Source of the DNA: PNOJ01 sp016706845
GTDB taxonomy: Bacteria > Krumholzibacteriota > Krumholzibacteriia > LZORAL124-64-63
Direction of reading: 5' to 3'
Assembly (NCBI GenBank): GCA_016706845.1
Contig: JADJIV010000025.1
Location: forward strand, 1 to 53,690
Length of the DNA: 53,690 bases
Position numbers and translations under genes: made by a program. Positions 50,534-53,690 of this stretch are shown here, in pieces (position 1 is the stretch's first letter; the number at the start of each line of letters is the position of its first letter). Under the pieces are notes generated by a model. The model did not search any database and had not been told where the DNA came from. It saw nothing but the letters and a program-made list of their open reading frames with translations.

Positions 50534-50731
50534 GCGAGTGGTTCTTCCGGGGCAACCCGCTGCTGGCCTGGCCGCTGGTCGGCCTGGGCATTTTCGTCGC
50601 GGCGTTCCTGATGGTGATCCTCTACGTGACGGTCGTGCTGCGCCGCGACCGCGACCTCGAGCGGATGGCGGCGCTCCCCCTTGCCGACGAGGTCCGCGGG
50701 AGCGCCCGAGGAAGGAGTCGTGCGGGCATGA
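50530..50731 (+). CDS. ccoQ: CcoQ-like small subunit of cbb3 oxidase
   Basis: Single-helix protein (ETWF-like start MSEWFFRGNPLLAWPLVGLG, helix through MVILYVTVVLRR). Its ATG overlaps the ccoNO stop (ATGA). In the sequence as given its frame has no stop and runs on into CcoP. If one base is missing near 50700, the natural end is APEEGVVRA with TGA 50729-50731, overlapping the CcoP ATG. I prefer that reading given the other indels here; a true CcoQ-CcoP fusion is the alternative. Confidence 0.7.
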
Positions 50732-51384
50732 GCGAGCACAAGTCCGACGAACTGCGCGGCCACGCGTACGACGGCATCGAGGAGTACGACAACAAGCTGC
50801 CCAACTGGTGGCTGTTCATCCTCTACGGGTCGATCGTCTTCGCGGTCGGCTACTGGCTGGTGTTCCACACCTTCTCGATCGCCGACCTGCCGCGCGCCCG
50901 GTACGACAAGGAGATGGTCAAGGCCAACGAGGAGCAGCTGGCCCGCATGGCCAAGCAGGGGCTCACCGACGAGAGCCTGACCCTGATGGCCGCCATCCCC
51001 GCCCAGGTGGAGGAGGGCCGCCAGCTCTTCGCGACCTACTGCGTGGTCTGCCACGCCGACCGCGGCCAGGGGCTGGTCGGCCCGAACCTGACCGACGGCC
51101 TCTGGATCCACGGCGGCCGCCCGCTGGACATCCACAAGACCGTCACCGACGGCGTGCCGAGCAAAGGCATGGCCGCCTGGGGCCGCCAGCTCGGCCCGAC
51201 GCGCGTGCAGAAGGTCGTGGCCTACGTGCTGACGCTCAAGGGTACCGAGGTGCCGGGCAAGGCCCCCGAGGGCGTGCCCGAGGCCGCGGCGGCGCCCGCG
51301 ACGCCCGCGGCTCCCGCGACGGGGACGACGGCGCCGGCCTCCGGCGCCGCGCCCGCGCTTGCCGGGGCGGCCGGCAATGGCTGA
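50728..51384 (+). CDS. ccoP: Cbb3 oxidase subunit III (CcoP), single haem c
   Basis: Membrane-anchored cytochrome c that feeds electrons to the cbb3 core. The N terminus is EEYDNKLPNWWLFILYGSIV, the conserved CcoP helix start. One haem site, CVVCHADRGQGLVGPNL, is followed by a methionine ligand region (SKGMAAWG). Classic CcoP has two haems, so this is the shorter one-haem type. It ends in an Ala/Pro/Thr-rich tail. GGAAGGAG precedes ATG 50728. Its end overlaps ccoG by 8 bases. Confidence 0.92.
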   Translation: MSEHKSDELRGHAYDGIEEYDNKLPNWWLFILYGSIVFAVGYWLVFHTFSIADLPRARYDKEMVKANEEQLARMAKQGLTDESLTLMAAIPAQVEEGRQLFATYCVVCHADRGQGLVGPNLTDGLWIHGGRPLDIHKTVTDGVPSKGMAAWGRQLGPTRVQKVVAYVLTLKGTEVPGKAPEGVPEAAAAPATPAAPATGTTAPASGAAPALAGAAGNG

Positions 51385-52777
51385 CGAGACGAGGGCCAGG
51401 AAGGAGCGCCGCCGTCCCGATCTGGACACGGTCTACTCGATCAACGCGGACGGCTCGCGCAACTTCCTGCACCCGGCTGACGTCAGCGGCCGCTGGCAGG
51501 TCCTGAAGAACCTCGTCTTCATGGTGCTGCTGCTGGTCTACGCGGCGCTGCCCTGGCTCGTGATCGGCGGCCACCCGGCCGTCCACATCGACCTGCCCGG
51601 ACGCCACGCCTACCTGTTCGGCTTGAGCTTCACGAACCAGGACTTCTACCTGATGTTCTTCGTGCTGACGGGCATCGGGTTCGGCCTGTTCGTGGCGACG
51701 GCCCTCTGGGGCCGCCTGTGGTGCGGCTACGCCTGCCCGCAGACCGTCTTCATGGAGGGCGTGTTCCGCAAGTTCGAGCGTTGGCTCGAGGGCCCGCGGG
51801 TCGAGCGCATCCGCCGCAACCTGGGGCCGCCGACGGCCGGCCGCTTCTGGCGCAAGCTGGCCAAGCACGTGATCTTCCTGGGCGGCTCCTACGTCATCGC
51901 CCACGTGTTCCTGAGCTACTTCTTCCCCCCGCGCCAGCTGCTGCAGGTGATCACCAGCTCGCCCGCGCTCCACCCCTCGGCCTTCGCCTGGTCGATGTTC
52001 GGGACCGCGTTGCTGTACTTCGACTACGCCTGGTTCCGCGAGCAGACCTGCCTGATCATCTGCCCCTACGGCCGGCTGCAGTCCTCGCTGATCGACCAGG
52101 ACACGATCATCATCGGCTACGACGAGAAGCGCGGCGAGCCCCGCCACAAGGGCCGCGACGAGGGGGGGGACTGCGTCGACTGCTACCGCTGCGTGGAGGT
52201 CTGCCCGACCGGGATCGACATCCGCAACGGCCTGCAGATGGAGTGCATCGGCTGCGCCAACTGCATCGACGCCTGCGACGACGTCATGCGGCGCCTCGGC
52301 AAGCCGCAGGGCCTGGTGCGCTACGACTCCCAGCGGGCCTTCGAGGGCGAGCCGCGACGGCCGCTGCTGCGCGCCCGCACGCTCGTCTACGCCTGCCTGG
52401 GCCTGCTGGGCCTGGCGGTCGCGACGCTGTCGGCCGGCAGCCGCGAGGGCTTCCAGGCCAACGCCCTGCGCCAGGTCGGGATGCCCTACCTGTTCGAGGG
52501 CGCCCGCATCCGCAACCTCTACACCCTGCACCTGCAGAACAAGGGCGACCGCCCCAGCGCCTACAACATCACCCTGACGTCGGGCGACCGGCCCGGCCTG
52601 GAGCTCATCCTGCCGCAACCGGTCGTCCGGCTCGCGCCCCTGGAGGACGGGCAGACGCCGCTGTTCCTGTACCTCGACCGCGCCCTGTACGCCGGCGCCT
52701 TCCCGCTGACCCTCACGGTGACCGACTCGCTCACCGGCGAGACCAGGAACCTCGACGTCCAGTTCCGGGGGCCCTGA
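51377..52777 (+). CDS. ccoG: Cbb3 oxidase accessory ferredoxin/cupric reductase CcoG
   Basis: Polytopic protein (RdxA/FixG) that reduces copper(II) during cbb3 assembly. The start DTVYSINADGSRNFLHPADV is typical, then helices, the CxxxCP motifs CGYACPQTVFMEG and CLIICPYGRLQS, and two 4Fe-4S sites (CVDCYRCVEVCPTGIDIRNG and CIGCANCIDACDD). The C-terminal periplasmic Ig-like FixG domain runs from about residue 370. Length (466 residues) is normal. ATG 51377 overlaps the ccoP end. Confidence 0.95.
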   Translation: MADETRARKERRRPDLDTVYSINADGSRNFLHPADVSGRWQVLKNLVFMVLLLVYAALPWLVIGGHPAVHIDLPGRHAYLFGLSFTNQDFYLMFFVLTGIGFGLFVATALWGRLWCGYACPQTVFMEGVFRKFERWLEGPRVERIRRNLGPPTAGRFWRKLAKHVIFLGGSYVIAHVFLSYFFPPRQLLQVITSSPALHPSAFAWSMFGTALLYFDYAWFREQTCLIICPYGRLQSSLIDQDTIIIGYDEKRGEPRHKGRDEGGDCVDCYRCVEVCPTGIDIRNGLQMECIGCANCIDACDDVMRRLGKPQGLVRYDSQRAFEGEPRRPLLRARTLVYACLGLLGLAVATLSAGSREGFQANALRQVGMPYLFEGARIRNLYTLHLQNKGDRPSAYNITLTSGDRPGLELILPQPVVRLAPLEDGQTPLFLYLDRALYAGAFPLTLTVTDSLTGETRNLDVQFRGP

Positions 52778-52779
52778 CC

Positions 52780-52902
52780 ATGAAGCGCTGGTTGAAACAG
52801 CATCCCTGGATCTGGATCGTCGTCTTCTTCCTGTTCGTGATGGGGATGAATGCGGCCTTCGTGGTGATCGCGGTCCTGAACCGGCCCGTGCTGGTGAAGT
52901 AG
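52780..52902 (+). CDS. FixH/CcoH-like 40-residue membrane peptide
   Basis: A short gene with one hydrophobic helix (WIWIVVFFLFVMGMNAAFVV) and a basic N terminus (MKRWLKQHP). The helix has the asparagine and overall pattern of the FixH/CcoH N-terminal helix, and the position after ccoG is where ccoH normally sits. The periplasmic FixH domain (about 100 residues) is absent. Its ATG lies 2 bases after the ccoG stop and a terminator follows. It could be a minimal CcoH; there is no frame in which the rest of FixH continues. Confidence 0.65.
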   Translation: MKRWLKQHPWIWIVVFFLFVMGMNAAFVVIAVLNRPVLVK

Positions 52903-52925
52903 ACCCGACACGCCTCCGCAGACGT

Positions 52926-52961
52926 GAAAAGGGCCCGGCCGCGAGGCCGGGCCCTTGCTCT
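52926..52961. terminator. Bidirectional terminator between the cco cluster and korB
   Basis: A perfect 10-bp stem (GGGCCCGGCC at 52931-52940 with its complement at 52945-52954) with loop GCGA is flanked by GAAAA on the left and TTGCTCT on the right. It can stop transcripts from both convergent units. Confidence 0.8.
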
Positions 52962-52977
52962 GTCGGGGCGCCCGCGG

Positions 52978-53690
52978 TCAGCTGACCTGCCAGGCGTCCT
53001 TCGTGTAGATGAGCTTCTTCAGGTCGCCCTTGCCCTTCTTGGCGGTCAGGAAGTCGACCTGCTCCTTCACGGCGCCGTCGTAGGTCGGCTTGGCGTGCTG
53101 GCGGAAGATACCCAGCGCGTGCGGGAGGTCCTCCCGCTCGTCCAGGTAGGCCATGATGTAGGCCAGCGGCGCGGCCGTCGTCGGGTCCCAGACGTCGGCG
53201 TCGGCCGCCGCGACGACCTCGACCTCGCCGCCCGAGATGCGCAGGCCCTTCTCGTTCTCCTTGCCGAAGACCAGGGGCTGTCCCGGCTGCAGGTCGATCG
53301 TGCGCTCGGCGCGGGCTTCCTTGGTCGACCAGTCCTTCCAGGCGCCGTCGTTGAAGATCACGCAGTTCTGCCAGATCTCGACGAAGGCGAGGCCCTTGTG
53401 GGCGGCGGCGGCCAGCAGGATGCTCTTGATGTGCTTGGGGTTCGTGTCCACGGTGCGGGCCACGAACGTCGCCCCGGAGCCCAGCGCCAGGTTGATCGGG
53501 TTGAAGGGCAGGTCCACCGAGCCGTAGGGCGAGGTCTTGGTCTTCAGGCCCGCCGGCGAGGTGGGGGAGTACTGGCCCTTGGTCAACCCGTAGATGCGGT
53601 TGTTGAACATCAGGATCTTGAGGTCGACGTTGCGGCGCATGGCGTGGATCAGGTGGTTGCCGCCGATCGACATCGCGTCGCCGTCGCCGG
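52978..53690 (-). CDS. korB: 2-oxoacid:ferredoxin oxidoreductase beta subunit (partial, 5' end outside window)
   Basis: TPP-binding subunit of a KorAB/OorB-type enzyme making acyl-CoA and reduced ferredoxin. The first residues in the window are GDGDAMSIGGNHLIHAMRRN, the TPP-magnesium motif; then NNRIYGLTKGQYSPTSP, the second magnesium site, and the GSVDLPFNPINLALG block follow. The frame runs off the right edge of the window, so about 100 N-terminal residues are missing. The sequence type is nearer 2-oxoglutarate than pyruvate oxidoreductases, but this is from memory of the family. It converges with the cco cluster. Confidence 0.93.
   Translation of the reverse strand, partial: GDGDAMSIGGNHLIHAMRRNVDLKILMFNNRIYGLTKGQYSPTSPAGLKTKTSPYGSVDLPFNPINLALGSGATFVARTVDTNPKHIKSILLAAAAHKGLAFVEIWQNCVIFNDGAWKDWSTKEARAERTIDLQPGQPLVFGKENEKGLRISGGEVEVVAAADADVWDPTTAAPLAYIMAYLDEREDLPHALGIFRQHAKPTYDGAVKEQVDFLTAKKGKGDLKKLIYTKDAWQVS

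Overview
The window comes from a high-G+C (about 70% by eye) Gram-negative, respiring bacterium. The evidence is an FadL-type outer-membrane protein, a lipobox lipoprotein, System II (ResB/CcsA) cytochrome c maturation, a fumarate-reductase-type SdhCAB, a split proton-translocating transhydrogenase (PntAA/PntAB/PntB), a cbb3 oxidase locus with a CcoN-CcoO fusion, and a 2-oxoacid:ferredoxin oxidoreductase. Gene order and the CcoNO fusion would suit a deep-branching phylum such as the FCB group or relatives, but I cannot assign a taxon from sequence alone.

Layout. 1-6232: 3' part of purF, a TIGR03960-like radical SAM protein and a ribonuclease G/E. 6256-8852 (minus): glycosyltransferase, methyltransferase, rhomboid protease. 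8998-11735 (minus): FadL-like porin then an SGNH hydrolase lipoprotein. 12087-15238 (minus): CcsA and ResB, divergent from an Rrf2 regulator and a NapH-like ferredoxin (15467-16991). 17011-17820 (minus): ferredoxin-NADP reductase, divergent from Rrf2-sufCBDSU plus a MIP18-family gene (18034-24174). 24179-25252 (minus): TolB-like propeller. 25441-28286: pntAA-pntAB-pntB. 28892-32318: sdhCAB. 32483-36986: exopolyphosphatase, DUF47/PhoU-like protein and two tandem PiT phosphate transporters, the second degenerate. 36983-39624 (minus): two membrane subunits of a cytochrome bd-superfamily enzyme, one carrying two CxxCH haem c sites. 39668-44241 (minus): an AMP-forming acyl ligase coupled to an 863-residue protein with a C-terminal GNAT domain. 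44586-52902: SafE-like protein, ccoI, ccoS, ccoNO, ccoQ, ccoP, ccoG and a 40-residue FixH-like peptide. 52978-end (minus): partial korB.

Functionally the window is dominated by electron transport. Electrons come from KorB-type ferredoxin reduction, Fpr, transhydrogenase and succinate; the terminal steps are cbb3 and a bd-superfamily complex; the maturation genes supply haem c (ResBC), Fe-S clusters (SUF) and copper (CcoI, SafE).

Two features cut across the gene map. First, roughly twenty single-base frame breaks occur in conserved genes, often at G/C runs, which points to indel errors in the assembly rather than gene decay; I join such genes across the breaks. Second, the only three non-coding gaps above 300 bases (11736-12086, 28287-28891, 44242-44585) hold four copies of one structured repeat: a long variable outer stem enclosing two hairpins with conserved AGGAG/AGGAT or ACGAG/ACGAT pentaloops. 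I recognise no named family for it, and it is the most interesting unexplained signal here. No tRNA, rRNA, CRISPR array, transposase or phage gene was seen.
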